Shown: one piece after another, positions 54,547-63,999 of the stretch
How positions within the stretch are numbered: position 1 is the first letter of the stretch
Layout: every line of letters begins with the position of its first letter
DNA from: DASVTR01 sp036387475
GTDB taxonomy: Bacteria; Acidobacteriota; Blastocatellia; Pyrinomonadales; Pyrinomonadaceae
NCBI GenBank assembly: GCA_036387475.1
Contig: DASVTR010000023.1
Location: forward strand, 62,001-126,000
Length of the DNA stretch: 64,000 nt
Reading direction: 5' to 3'
Notes under the pieces: generated by a model
Database searches by the model: none
What the model was told of the DNA's origin: nothing
Seen by the model: the letters and a program-made list of their open reading frames with translations, nothing else
Program-made: the position numbers and the translations under genes

Positions 54547-56232
54547 ATGTCTTCATCAAGAACAGTACGAGCGCCGCGCGGCGCAAAGCTTAATTGCAAG
54601 GGCTGGCATCAGGAGGCGGCGCTGCGCTGCCTGATGAATAATCTAGACCCTGATGTCGCGGAACGGCCAGAGGATTTGGTGGTCTACGGCGGCGCTGGCA
54701 AGGCTGCGCGTAACTGGGCGGCGTTTGAAGCGCTCGTGCGCGAGTTGCAGCAACTTGGCAACGACGAGACGCTGCTCGTTCAATCCGGCAAGCCCGTCGC
54801 CGTCTTTCGCACACACGAGTATGCGCCGCGAGTGCTGATTGCCAATTCCAATCTCGTCGGCGCTTGGGCCAACTGGGAAAACTTTCATGAGCTTGAGCGC
54901 AAAGGCTTGATGATGTACGGCCAGATGACCGCAGGCTCCTGGATTTATATTGGCACGCAGGGCATCGTGCAGGGCACGTTCGAGACGTTCGCGGCGATGG
55001 CCGATAAGCATTTCGGCGGAGACCTCGGCGGCAAGCTCGTCGTCTCAGGCGGGATGGGCGGGATGGGTGGAGCGCAGCCTTTGGCCGCGACCTTAAACGG
55101 CGCTGCCTTCCTCGGCATAGACGTTGACCCGGCGCGCATCGAGCGGCGCGTGCGCGATGGCTATTGCGACCGCCTCGCTCTCACTTTGGATGAAGCGCTG
55201 GCGATTTGCGAGGATGCGCGCGAGCAAAAACGCGCGGTTTCCGTCGGCCTTGTCGGCAATTGCGCCGAAGTATTGCCGGAACTCGCGCGGCGCGGCGTAG
55301 AGGTTGACGTTGTGACCGATCAAACGAGCGCGCACGACCCGCTCAACGGCTACGTTCCAGAAGGATTGACGCTCGAAGAAGCAGACGAGTTGCGGCGCAA
55401 CGACGCGCAGAGCTACATCGCGCGTTCGATGGCTTCGATGGCGCGGCACGTAGAGGCGATGCTGCGCTTGAAGCGCGCGGGCGCTATCGCCTTCGATTAC
55501 GGCAACAACATACGCAAGCAGGCGCTCGACGCAGGATGCACGGACGCCTTTGAGATTCCGGGCTTCGTGCCCGAATACATACGCCCGCTCTTCTGCCAAG
55601 GCAAAGGCCCGTTTCGCTGGGTCGCTCTCTCTGGCGATGCGGAAGACATACGCAAGACTGACGACCTCGCGCTCGAACTTTTTCCAGAAGACCGAACGCT
55701 CAATCGCTGGCTGCGCCTCGCACGCGACCGCGTGCAGTTTCAAGGGCTTCCGGCGCGCATCTGCTGGCTCGGCTACGGCGAGCGCGCTCTGATGGGCGAA
55801 GCGATTAACGATCTGGTCAAGCGCGGTGAATTAAAAGCGCCCATCGCCATCGGGCGCGATCATCTGGATACGGGCAGCGTCGCCTCGCCGTTTCGTGAAA
55901 CCGAGGCAATGAAAGACGGCTCGGATGCCATCGCCGATTGGCCCATCCTGAACGCGCTTTTGAATACGGCGAGCGGCGCAAGCTGGGTTTCGTTTCATCA
56001 TGGCGGCGGCGTCGGCATTGGTTATTCTCTGCACGCGGGCCAAGTCTCCGTTGCGGATGGCACGGACGAAGCGGCGCTGCGTCTGAACCGCGTGCTGACG
56101 AACGACCCCGGCCTCGGCGTTGCGCGCCACGTTGACGCTGGCTACGAGGAAGCCGAAGAGACTGCACGCGATAAGGGCATTCACATTCCACTGCTGGACG
56201 CACCGACGCCAAACAAGCTGTTGAACGATTGA
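54547..56232 (+). CDS. hutU: Urocanate hydratase
   Basis: 561 residues. It hydrates urocanate to imidazolone propionate, the second step of histidine degradation, using tightly bound NAD+. Seen: VYGGAGKAARNW near 38, YGQMTAGSW and IGTQGIVQGTFET near 120-140, the NAD-binding SGGMGGMGGAQPLAATLNG stretch, and the conserved Cys406 in RICWLGYGERALMG. Length is typical (about 555). The start follows a hairpin spacer by a few bases. It is followed nine bases later by a secreted esterase gene. Confidence 0.96.
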   Translation: MSSSRTVRAPRGAKLNCKGWHQEAALRCLMNNLDPDVAERPEDLVVYGGAGKAARNWAAFEALVRELQQLGNDETLLVQSGKPVAVFRTHEYAPRVLIANSNLVGAWANWENFHELERKGLMMYGQMTAGSWIYIGTQGIVQGTFETFAAMADKHFGGDLGGKLVVSGGMGGMGGAQPLAATLNGAAFLGIDVDPARIERRVRDGYCDRLALTLDEALAICEDAREQKRAVSVGLVGNCAEVLPELARRGVEVDVVTDQTSAHDPLNGYVPEGLTLEEADELRRNDAQSYIARSMASMARHVEAMLRLKRAGAIAFDYGNNIRKQALDAGCTDAFEIPGFVPEYIRPLFCQGKGPFRWVALSGDAEDIRKTDDLALELFPEDRTLNRWLRLARDRVQFQGLPARICWLGYGERALMGEAINDLVKRGELKAPIAIGRDHLDTGSVASPFRETEAMKDGSDAIADWPILNALLNTASGASWVSFHHGGGVGIGYSLHAGQVSVADGTDEAALRLNRVLTNDPGLGVARHVDAGYEEAEETARDKGIHIPLLDAPTPNKLLND

Positions 56233-56241
56233 CAGGGATAG

Positions 56242-57297
56242 ATGATGAGAAAAGTCCGCGCATTATCTTTACCGCTGCTCTTCATCCTGCTTTTGACATC
56301 TGCTTGCTACGCGCAACAGGGCGCGGGCGTTGGCTGCGTGAGCGATGTCGGCGATAAGGGGTCGCTGAAAGATTGTTGCGCGGGAAAAACTTGTGTTCAG
56401 ACTGTTCAGTTCAAGAGCAAGCTCGTCGGCGCGACGCTTCCTTATAAAGTTATTCTTCCCGTCGGGTACAATCCGCGCGAGGCGGCGCAGACAGCGCGCT
56501 TCCCCGTCATCTATCTGCTGCACGGTTTCGCAGGCCATTACGATAACTGGACTGGACTAAGCAAGCTTGCCGAACATGCGTCTGCATACAACTTCATCAT
56601 CGTCACGCCCGAAGGCAATAACAATTGGTACACGGACAGCGCGACCGTGCCCACTGACAAATATGAATCCTACATCCTGCAGGAGTTGATACCTGATGTT
56701 GAGAGCCGCTACCGCGCCATTCAGTCGCGCGAAGGACGCGCCATCGCGGGCCTTTCGATGGGCGGCTACGGAGCTTTGAAGTTTGGCTTTAAGCATCCAG
56801 AGACGTTTGCTTTCGCCGCCAGCTTGAGCGGCGCGATGGATGCGTCCTCCTGGGTGGAAAGCGACCTGCGAAACTTCGGTGCGGAGTTACCGCGCTCGGT
56901 CATGGCGACCTTTGGGCCTGCCGGAAGCCAGACGCGCGCAGCCAACGACCTGATTAGGATTGCGCGCGAATTCCCGGCGGCGCGCTTTCATCAGCTTCCC
57001 TATTTTTATCTCGACTGCGGAACGGAAGACTTTCTGATACAGACCAGCCGCAACTTCTCTGCGCTGCTTCTCGAACGAAAAATCCCGCACGAGTTCCGCC
57101 AGCTTCCCGGCAGCCATAACTGGGCTTACTGGGACATGCAGGTGCGCGAAGTCATGCGCGTCGCCGCGCAGAAAATCCCGCAAGCGCGCCTGTCATCCGT
57201 CGCACGCTTGCAGCAATCGCCGCGCCCTGCGGCTTTCGCGGCACATCTACTGGCTACCATAGACAATGCTCGCACGCTTCGTGCGCAGCGCGCGTAA
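56242..57297 (+). CDS. Secreted esterase, esterase D/PHB-depolymerase-like family
   Basis: 351 residues. Signal peptide (ALSLPLLFILLLTSACYA; the Cys could make it a lipoprotein). Alpha/beta-hydrolase of the esterase D superfamily (PF00756): VIYLLHGFAGHYDNW, the nucleophile in GLSMGGYGALKF, an Asp in LDCGTEDF and His in LPGSHNWAYW complete a triad. Enzymes of this family include S-formylglutathione hydrolases and secreted feruloyl or mycolyl esterases; export here argues against the formaldehyde role. Nine bases after hutU, but a functional link with histidine use is not evident. Confidence 0.88.
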   Translation: MMRKVRALSLPLLFILLLTSACYAQQGAGVGCVSDVGDKGSLKDCCAGKTCVQTVQFKSKLVGATLPYKVILPVGYNPREAAQTARFPVIYLLHGFAGHYDNWTGLSKLAEHASAYNFIIVTPEGNNNWYTDSATVPTDKYESYILQELIPDVESRYRAIQSREGRAIAGLSMGGYGALKFGFKHPETFAFAASLSGAMDASSWVESDLRNFGAELPRSVMATFGPAGSQTRAANDLIRIAREFPAARFHQLPYFYLDCGTEDFLIQTSRNFSALLLERKIPHEFRQLPGSHNWAYWDMQVREVMRVAAQKIPQARLSSVARLQQSPRPAAFAAHLLATIDNARTLRAQRA

Positions 57298-57330
57298 TCT
57301 AAAAAGGCCGTCGGGCCGAAGAGGACGTAC

Positions 57331-58662
57331 ATGAGACGATTAGTAAAGAAAACGGTGCTTGCCCTAATGCTCTTGCTGCTCGGCTTTTCTCATGCAGCTT
57401 TCGCTCAGGGTGAGAAAGAAACGTCCGCCGAGCGCGTTCGCGAGATTCAGGCAGCGCTGACGGAAGCGAAGATTGACGGCTGGCTCTTTTACGACTTTCG
57501 CGGCTCAGACCCGCTGGCTTATCGCATTTTGAAGCTCGACCAGCGCGGCATCACCACCCGTCGCTGGTTTTACTACATCCCTGCGACGGGCCAACCCGTC
57601 AAGCTCGTCCATTCGATTGAGCGCGGCAAGCTCGACCAACTGCCCGGCAAAAAGCTCATCTTCCTGCCCTGGCAACAGCTTCACGGATATTTGCGCGAGA
57701 CTCTAACAGGGCAACCTGGCAACGGGCCAAGCGCCGCAAAGCGCGAAGCGAAAGCAAAGCGGATTGCGATGCAGTATTCGCCGAACAACGACATTCCCTA
57801 TATGTCGCGCGTTGACGCGGGCACGATTGAATTGATTCGCTCTTTCAATGTTGAAGTAGTCCCCAGCGCAGACCTCGTGCAGCAATTCGAGGCGGCGATG
57901 ACCGAAGAGCAGCGAGCCTCGCACATGGAAGCGGCTGACAAAATTCACCGCATCATTATGGACGGCTTCCGTGAGATTGCGCGACGCATGCGCGCCGCTG
58001 AGCCGACGACCGAATACGACATACAGCAATTCATGGAGCGCCGCTTTGCGGAAGAGAATCTGACGAACGACAACGACCCGCCGATTATCGCTGTTAATGC
58101 GAACGCCGCCAACCCGCACTATCAACCGACGCGCGACATCAACGCGCCCATCAAGCGCGGCGATTTCGTGCTCTTTGACGTGTGGGGCAAACTGAAAAAG
58201 CCCGGCGCAATTTATGCAGATCAAACGTGGACGGGCTATGTCGGCGAGAGCGTGCCCGAAGAGTACACGCGCATCTTCAACATCGTGAAGGAAGCGCGCG
58301 ACGCGGCGGCCAAATTCGTGCAGGAGAGCATGCGTGCGGGCCGCAGCATCAAGGGCGCAGACGTTGACGACGTATCACGCGGCATCATCAAACGCGCTGG
58401 CTACGGCGCGCAGTTTCTGCACCGCACGGGCCACTCCATCGGCGAAGAGGTTCACGGCAACGGCGCAAACATAGACAATCTTGAAACCAAAGACTCGCGC
58501 CGCATCATCGCGCGCACCTCGTTTTCCATCGAACCCGGAATCTACCTCGAAGGCAAGTTCGGCGTTCGCTCCGAAATAGACATGTACGTCTCCGAACGTG
58601 ACGCACAGGTCACAGGCCAGCCAATACAAACAGAGATAGTTGCCATACTCAAGGGTCAATAG
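57331..58662 (+). CDS. Secreted M24 metallopeptidase (Xaa-Pro aminopeptidase-like)
   Basis: 443 residues. Signal peptide (KKTVLALMLLLLGFSHAAFA). An N-terminal creatinase-like domain of about 175 residues is followed by the pita-bread M24 fold. The metal ligands can be assigned: Asp in VLFDVWG, Asp in IYADQTW, His in HRTGHSIGEEVHG, Glu in FSIEPGIY and Glu in GVRSEIDM. The family removes N-terminal residues before proline. Export suggests peptide scavenging. Downstream of the esterase by 33 bases, same direction. Confidence 0.9.
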   Translation: MRRLVKKTVLALMLLLLGFSHAAFAQGEKETSAERVREIQAALTEAKIDGWLFYDFRGSDPLAYRILKLDQRGITTRRWFYYIPATGQPVKLVHSIERGKLDQLPGKKLIFLPWQQLHGYLRETLTGQPGNGPSAAKREAKAKRIAMQYSPNNDIPYMSRVDAGTIELIRSFNVEVVPSADLVQQFEAAMTEEQRASHMEAADKIHRIIMDGFREIARRMRAAEPTTEYDIQQFMERRFAEENLTNDNDPPIIAVNANAANPHYQPTRDINAPIKRGDFVLFDVWGKLKKPGAIYADQTWTGYVGESVPEEYTRIFNIVKEARDAAAKFVQESMRAGRSIKGADVDDVSRGIIKRAGYGAQFLHRTGHSIGEEVHGNGANIDNLETKDSRRIIARTSFSIEPGIYLEGKFGVRSEIDMYVSERDAQVTGQPIQTEIVAILKGQ

Positions 58663-58663
58663 C

Positions 58664-58755
58664 CAGTTTTCAGTTTTCGGTTTTCAGTTAAAACAAAATT
58701 AATCCTGACACTGAAAGCTCTTAACTAAAAACTGAAAACTAAAAACTGAAAACTG
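58664..58755. repeat. Hairpin of tandem CAGTTTT-type words
   Basis: Left arm 58664-58691 (CAGTTTT, CAGTTTTC, GGTTTTCAGTTAA) and right arm 58721-58755 (TTAACTAAAAACTGAAAACT, then AAAAACTGAAAACTG) are reverse complements with a loop of about 30 bases. It fills the gap between the M24 and inositol-phosphatase genes. Confidence 0.85.
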
Positions 58756-58758
58756 TTC

Positions 58759-59526
58759 ATGCTCAACTTCGCTATCCAAATGGCCCATGATGCAGGGCGT
58801 ATCCTGGCCGACCGCTTTGGCCGCGTAATGCAAATCACGCACAAGAGCGACATAGACATCGTGACGGAAGCAGACCTTGCTTCGGAGCGCCTGATCGTCG
58901 AGCGGATTAAGAGCTATTACCCGCGCCATACAATTCTTGCCGAAGAATCCGGCGCGTCGCGTTCTGAAGGCGCGAGCGAGTGGAAGTGGATTGTTGACCC
59001 GCTCGACGGGACGACCAATTACGCCCACGCCTATCCTTGCTTCTGCGTCTCCATCGGGCTTGAGCATAATGGAGAGATGGCGCTCGGCGTCATCTACGAC
59101 CCGATGCGCGATGAGACGTTTGCCGCCGAGCGCGGCGAGGGCGCAACCTTGAACGGGCGGCGCATACGCGTCTCCGAAGTCGACGACCTCAATCAAGCGA
59201 TGCTCTGCACGGGCTTTCCCTATGACGTGCGCGATCATGGCGACTTCGCGCGCCACTTTCACAACTTCATCATGCACGCGCAGGCCGTGCGGCGCGACGG
59301 CTCGGCGGCGCTCGATCTGGCTGCGGTCGCCTGCGGCAGGTTCGACGGTTTCTGGGAGGAAGGCTTGCGACCCTGGGATGTCGCCGCCGGTGTGCTCCTG
59401 GTAGAAGAAGCGGGCGGTCGCGTCTCGCACTACGATGGTCAGCCCTTCGACATCTACACCCCACCCATTATGGCTAGCAACGGCCTCGTCCACGAAGCGA
59501 TGATGCACGTCCTGCAACTACCGTAA
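58759..59526 (+). CDS. Inositol monophosphatase family protein
   Basis: 255 residues. Li+-sensitive, Mg2+-dependent phosphatase fold. Seen: the first metal site in LAEESG near 61-66, the signature WIVDPLDGTTNYAHAYP near 77-93, and the second motif WDVAAGVLLVEEAGG near 210. Known members hydrolyse inositol-1-phosphate, 3'-phosphoadenosine-5'-phosphate or fructose-1,6-bisphosphate; the sequence does not decide which. The start ATG is four bases after the upstream hairpin. A long open frame on the opposite strand is a shadow. Confidence 0.92.
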   Translation: MLNFAIQMAHDAGRILADRFGRVMQITHKSDIDIVTEADLASERLIVERIKSYYPRHTILAEESGASRSEGASEWKWIVDPLDGTTNYAHAYPCFCVSIGLEHNGEMALGVIYDPMRDETFAAERGEGATLNGRRIRVSEVDDLNQAMLCTGFPYDVRDHGDFARHFHNFIMHAQAVRRDGSAALDLAAVACGRFDGFWEEGLRPWDVAAGVLLVEEAGGRVSHYDGQPFDIYTPPIMASNGLVHEAMMHVLQLP

Positions 59527-59530
59527 GAAA

Positions 59531-59598
59531 GTGAACAGTGATAGGTGATAAGTAAAAGAAAGCAGGTTTTTCTTTTCCTATCACCTATCACTGTTCAC
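59531..59598. repeat. Hairpin of GTGATAG-type words
   Basis: Perfect 20-bp arms 59531-59550 and 59579-59598, with partial pairing continuing outward (GAAAGTG / CACTTTC). It lies just after the inositol-phosphatase stop and before the first kinase; it may serve as a terminator. Confidence 0.85.
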
Positions 59599-59694
59599 CC
59601 ATCACTTTCTTCTGAGATGTAATATACTGGCGTTATTCTTCTCTGAAGAATTGAGGTCGCGCGGCGGTTTGAGCCTGAAGAAAGTTGACTGTAG

Positions 59695-61344
59695 ATGATT
59701 GCTCCTGACACCCTTTTACAGAATCGCTATCTTGTCCAGAAACAGATTGGGCAGGGCGGGATGGGAGCGGTCTACGTGGCGACAGACCAGCGCTTCGGCA
59801 GCACCGTCGCCCTCAAGGAGACTTTCTTCGACGACCCGAATTTACGCAAAGCGTTTGAGCGCGAAGCGCGGCTGCTCAATCACCTGCGTCACCCCGCTCT
59901 GCCGCGCGTCAGCGATCACTTCGTTGAAGAAGACGGGCAGTTTCTCGTCATGGAGTTTATCCCCGGCGCTGACCTCTCGGAGATGCTGAAAGAGAAGAAA
60001 GCTCCCTTTCCACTCGCAAGCGTGCTCGACTGGGCCGACCAACTTCTCGACGCGCTCGATTATCTGCATACTCACGAACCGCCCGTTATTCATCGCGACA
60101 TCAAGCCGCAGAATTTGAAGCTGACGGCACGCAATCACATCGTCCTGCTCGATTTCGGCCTGGCGAAGGGCACGCCTTTGCAGGCGGCTTCGCGCGTAAC
60201 GGCGACGGGCAGTCTCTTCGGCTATTCGTTCAACTATGCGCCGCTCGAACAGATGCAGGGCGCAGGCACAGACCCCCGCAGCGACCTCTACAGTCTGGGT
60301 GCGACACTGTATCACCTCTTAACGAACGTCACGCCGCCCGATGCCCTGACGCGCGCGACCGCCATGGTTAACGCTGAGCCTGACCCACTGCGCCCAGCCA
60401 ATGAAGTTCACTCGCAGGTGAGCGCGCCCGTCGCGCGTGTGTTGATGCGGGCGATGGCGCAGAGCGCGGCGCAGCGTCCGCAGACTGCCGCCGAGATGCG
60501 CGAAGACTTGCGGGAGGCACGCCGACAATTGAGCACCGACGATGCTCAGGCTATCGTCCAACCGACCGCGGACGCCAAGTTTCACGAACGCGATACGCAA
60601 TTGCTCGGCGCGCGAGACTCGAACCCGGCAGCCGAGGCGGCAACGAATGTTAAAGGAGCGGGCACTGCTGCCGCCGCTCTGCATGAAGCCGCGACCGTCA
60701 TTCAACCCGCAGCCCCCGCAGGCAAGTCCTCGCCTCCTACAGCACACACGGATGATGACGAATCCGTCGTCACGCGCGTTAAGTCAACGCAATCGCAAGC
60801 GCCGCAGCGAAGCCTTTCAGGCCGCACGCTCGGCATCGTTATCAGCGTCGTGCTGCTGGCGGTCGTTGCCGCCGGAGCGCTCTATGTTTTCAAACGGCAA
60901 TCTACGACACAATCTCCGAGCGTCCAACCGCTTCCGACTGCGAGCGAACAGGCTCAGCCGACTGCGACCGCGCCAGCCGAAGCGCAGAATCCCGCTCCGT
61001 TGCCTGAGCCGTCCGCGACGCCAGCGACCACACAGCAGGCCAATGATGCGCCGAAGAAAATCATCATTCGTAAGAACACCAAGCCCGGCGCGAAAGAGCA
61101 ACCGGAAGAGCCGGACGATGTAGAGCCTGACATTCCGGAAACGCCCGACGAGCCGGACGTAACGCGTCATCCCGGCCTCAGCCCGGAGCAACGCGCGGAG
61201 ATTGCCGAAGAGATTAAGCGCGCAAAACAGGCTGCGCGTGAGGGCGAGCAGCGAAGAAAAGAGGCGCTGCGTCTTCAGCGAGAACGGCAAAGAGAGCGAT
61301 TGAGAAACCAGCGCAGGCAACAACCGACGCCCCCGCCCTACTGA
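59695..61344 (+). CDS. Transmembrane Ser/Thr protein kinase, copy 1
   Basis: 549 residues. Cytoplasmic Hanks-type kinase domain at about 11-265: Gly-rich loop IGQGGMGAVY, Lys41 in VALKE, the catalytic loop HRDIKPQN with Asp135, and DFG at 153-155. A linker of about 100 residues leads to a single membrane helix near 378-399 (IVISVVLLAVVAAGALYVF). An external tail is Pro/Ala/Thr-rich, then highly charged (EEIKRAKQAAREGEQRRKEALR). The kinase domain lacks the Arg in HRD only in name: HRD is intact, so an active RD kinase is expected. No PASTA or sensor domain is seen outside. Confidence 0.93.
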   Translation: MIAPDTLLQNRYLVQKQIGQGGMGAVYVATDQRFGSTVALKETFFDDPNLRKAFEREARLLNHLRHPALPRVSDHFVEEDGQFLVMEFIPGADLSEMLKEKKAPFPLASVLDWADQLLDALDYLHTHEPPVIHRDIKPQNLKLTARNHIVLLDFGLAKGTPLQAASRVTATGSLFGYSFNYAPLEQMQGAGTDPRSDLYSLGATLYHLLTNVTPPDALTRATAMVNAEPDPLRPANEVHSQVSAPVARVLMRAMAQSAAQRPQTAAEMREDLREARRQLSTDDAQAIVQPTADAKFHERDTQLLGARDSNPAAEAATNVKGAGTAAAALHEAATVIQPAAPAGKSSPPTAHTDDDESVVTRVKSTQSQAPQRSLSGRTLGIVISVVLLAVVAAGALYVFKRQSTTQSPSVQPLPTASEQAQPTATAPAEAQNPAPLPEPSATPATTQQANDAPKKIIIRKNTKPGAKEQPEEPDDVEPDIPETPDEPDVTRHPGLSPEQRAEIAEEIKRAKQAAREGEQRRKEALRLQRERQRERLRNQRRQQPTPPPY

Positions 61345-61621
61345 AAATCTACGGCTCTCAACATAAAAATCCAGTGGATTGAACCGCCCACGACCTCGCG
61401 TTCGCTGCTCTCAGGTGCACACTATAGTTGCGGCGCGGGCGCTTTCGCTTTTCGGAGTCCTCGTCCTTATTATTTCCGATTCCTGTTAAAATTGTAGAAA
61501 TTCTCCTGCGACTTCTAGTATATTGATAGTGGCTATTAGTTCCTCGCGCCGCGAGTCTTAAGCCAAAGCCCAACACTTCAACCCGCCCTGGGCAATAATT
61601 TGTGACAGAGGAAACCCGCGC

Positions 61622-63325
61622 ATGATCTCACCTGAGACTCTTCTACAGAATCGTTATCTCGTTCAAAAACAGATTGGTAAGGGCGGCATGGGAGTGGTCT
61701 ACATGGCGATTGACCAGCGTTTCGGCAGCAATGTCGCGTTGAAGGAGATTTTTCTTGACGCCCCGCATTTGCGTAAAGCCTTCGAGCGCGAAGCGCGCCT
61801 GCTCAATCACCTCCGCCATCCTGCTCTGCCGCGCGTCAGCGACCACTTCATAGACGAAGACGGCCAATTCATCGTCATGGAGTTTATCCCCGGCGCTGAT
61901 TTATGGGAGATGCTGAAAGAGAAGCGTGTGCCGTTTCCGCTCTCAAGCGTGCTCGATTGGGGCGACCAACTGCTCGATGCGCTCGAATATCTGCACGGGC
62001 ACGAACCCCCAATCGTTCACCGCGACATTAAGCCGCAGAATTTAAAGTTGACCGAGCGCGGTCGCATCGTGCTGCTTGATTTCGGTCTGGCGAAGGGCAC
62101 GCCGTCGCACCTGACGACTGCGACCTCGCCCGCCAGTGTCTTCGGTTACTCATTCAACTACGCGCCGCTCGAACAGATGCAAGCCTCAGGCACAGACGTG
62201 CGTAGCGACCTCTATAGCCTGGGCGCGACACTGTATCACTTGATGACCAATGTGATACCGCCCGATGCGCTCACGCGTGCGACCGCCGTGCTCAACGGAG
62301 AGCCTGACCCTTTGCTCCCGGCTGATGAAGTGCAGGCGCAGGTGACTGAGCCTGTCGCGCGCGTGCTCGCGGCTGCGTTGGCCCAGAACGCCGCCAAGCG
62401 CCCGCAGACGGCAACGGAGATGCGCGAAGCCCTGCGCGAAGCGAGCCGTCAAAACAGCGCCGACGCTCTTTCGCCGATTGTTCAACCAATCGCAAGCATC
62501 AATCCGAAAAAGCAGACCGCGCAGTTAATTGGCCCACGCGCCACCAAGCCTGTCACGAGTTATCAATTGAACGATGAAATGGCATCGTCGAAGATGGCAT
62601 CGTCGCAAAATGCCGCGACCATTGTTCAACCTACGCCCGCGGAAGGTAGGCCGCAGCATTCGAGCGCAAGCAGAAGCAGCCCTGAATCTTTCACAACAAG
62701 GATTAGGACAAGCAAACCGCCTGCGCCTGAGCGCCGTATGTCTGGTCGCACAATCGGCATCCTGATGAGCGTCGTGCTGCTGTTTGTCGTCGCCGCAGCC
62801 GCTTACACTTTCACGCGCCAACCTTCGACGCCAATTCCGAGCACCCAGACAGTTTCCTCCCCGTATGAATCACAGACTCCAACTGTGTCCGCCGCCAATG
62901 AAATACAAGCTCCCGAAGTCTCGCCGAAGGTGGCGAGCGCACCCGCTTCGTCGCAACAATCCGGCACTGCGCCGACCAATTATTCGCAAAGCAATCCCGT
63001 AGATAGCCCAAACTCACAGCCCGAAACGCCCGACAGTAGTGCTACAGCAACTCAACCGAAAGCGGGTGAAACGACCGCCGGGCCAAGCTCAAATTCTTCG
63101 GGGCTGACGCCGGAAGCAGAGCGGGCGCGGCAGGCCGATGAGATACGCCGCCAGAGACGCGAGCGGGAGGAAGAAGACATACGCAACAGAAGAGCGGAAA
63201 TGGATAGAGAACGGGCCAGAGAAGCGGAGATGCAGCGGGAGAGAGAAATGCGCCGGGGAGAGCCGCCTCCGCCGCGTCCGGGCTTTCCCCCGCCACCGCG
63301 CAGAGATGGTCGTCCGCCGTATTAA
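61622..63325 (+). CDS. Transmembrane Ser/Thr protein kinase, copy 2
   Basis: 567 residues, a close paralogue of the preceding gene: Lys41, HRDIKPQN with His133, and DFG at 153 occupy the same positions. The membrane helix is near 376-396 (ILMSVVLLFVVAAAAYTF). The external part diverges: Ser/Thr/Pro-rich, then a Glu/Arg helix (QRREREEEDIRNRRAEMDRE) and a Pro-rich end (PPPPRPGFPPPPRRDGRPPY). The conserved kinase half and divergent outer half suggest distinct inputs to similar targets. The 277-base gap between the copies holds no other gene and probably a separate promoter. Confidence 0.93.
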   Translation: MISPETLLQNRYLVQKQIGKGGMGVVYMAIDQRFGSNVALKEIFLDAPHLRKAFEREARLLNHLRHPALPRVSDHFIDEDGQFIVMEFIPGADLWEMLKEKRVPFPLSSVLDWGDQLLDALEYLHGHEPPIVHRDIKPQNLKLTERGRIVLLDFGLAKGTPSHLTTATSPASVFGYSFNYAPLEQMQASGTDVRSDLYSLGATLYHLMTNVIPPDALTRATAVLNGEPDPLLPADEVQAQVTEPVARVLAAALAQNAAKRPQTATEMREALREASRQNSADALSPIVQPIASINPKKQTAQLIGPRATKPVTSYQLNDEMASSKMASSQNAATIVQPTPAEGRPQHSSASRSSPESFTTRIRTSKPPAPERRMSGRTIGILMSVVLLFVVAAAAYTFTRQPSTPIPSTQTVSSPYESQTPTVSAANEIQAPEVSPKVASAPASSQQSGTAPTNYSQSNPVDSPNSQPETPDSSATATQPKAGETTAGPSSNSSGLTPEAERARQADEIRRQRREREEEDIRNRRAEMDRERAREAEMQREREMRRGEPPPPRPGFPPPPRRDGRPPY

Positions 63326-63384
63326 AAGTTTCGAGCGCAAAGTGCAGAGTTTAAGTTAAACGGGATGGACGGACTTTAACTTTC

Positions 63385-63999
63385 TTACAGGGCAGAGCCG
63401 ATGGTTTCGGCTAGGCGGTGTGTCTCGCGGCGCGCGGCAAGGCGCGCGTCTTCGCCCGGATGCTGCGCGATTGTCTGAAGTGGATGGAACACGATTTCGA
63501 TTTTTGAGAAGCGCGGCAGTCGATAACCTTTGGGCCAGACGCGATGCCCGCCGCGAATCGTGACCGGCAGGATGGGCACACACGCTTCCAGGGCGAGCCT
63601 GACCGCCCCGTTCTTAAATCTCATCAATTCTCCGTCGGGCGTGCAGCGCCCTCCCTCCGGGAAAATATAAACCGCGCCGCCTTCGCGCAGCCATTGCAGC
63701 GAACGACGAATCGCCGTCGGGTCGCTCTTCTCCAACTTGATCGGCCACGCACCGAAGAGTCCCATGAATCTACCGATCACGGGCCAGTCAAAGCTTTCGT
63801 TCCACGCCAGATAGCGAGTCGGGCGCTTAATTGGAACGGAGACCCAGAAAGGGTCTATGTAGGTCTGGTGATTAGAAGCGATGATGAAGCCGCCGCTCGC
63901 AGGGATGTTTTCGACGCCGCTGTAGCTAACGCGCCAAAGCACGCGCGACAGCGTGTGGACGACGGGGCGAATCGCATTAAGCGTCCACTGCGGGAGCAC
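63385..63999 (-). CDS. PlsC-type 1-acylglycerol-3-phosphate acyltransferase, start near or past window edge
   Basis: At least 204 residues. It transfers an acyl chain to lysophosphatidic acid at the membrane in phospholipid synthesis. Seen: acyltransferase motif I NHQTYIDP (HX4D), motif II-like RYLAWNESFDWPVIGRFMG, motif III FPEGGRC and motif IV VPILPVTIRGG. A GTG at 63999 could be the start; the true one may lie outside. It converges on the kinase gene. Confidence 0.9.
   Translation of the reverse strand: MLPQWTLNAIRPVVHTLSRVLWRVSYSGVENIPASGGFIIASNHQTYIDPFWVSVPIKRPTRYLAWNESFDWPVIGRFMGLFGAWPIKLEKSDPTAIRRSLQWLREGGAVYIFPEGGRCTPDGELMRFKNGAVRLALEACVPILPVTIRGGHRVWPKGYRLPRFSKIEIVFHPLQTIAQHPGEDARLAARRETHRLAETIGSAL

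Noticed and set aside
55093..55743. 216-codon minus-strand frame
   Set aside because: Antisense to hutU; composition (many Val/Ala/Arg/Glu) is that of a reverse frame.
58699..59517. 272-codon open frame on the minus strand
   Set aside because: Antisense to a clear inositol monophosphatase gene; no recognisable domain and no ribosome site. A GC-rich shadow frame.
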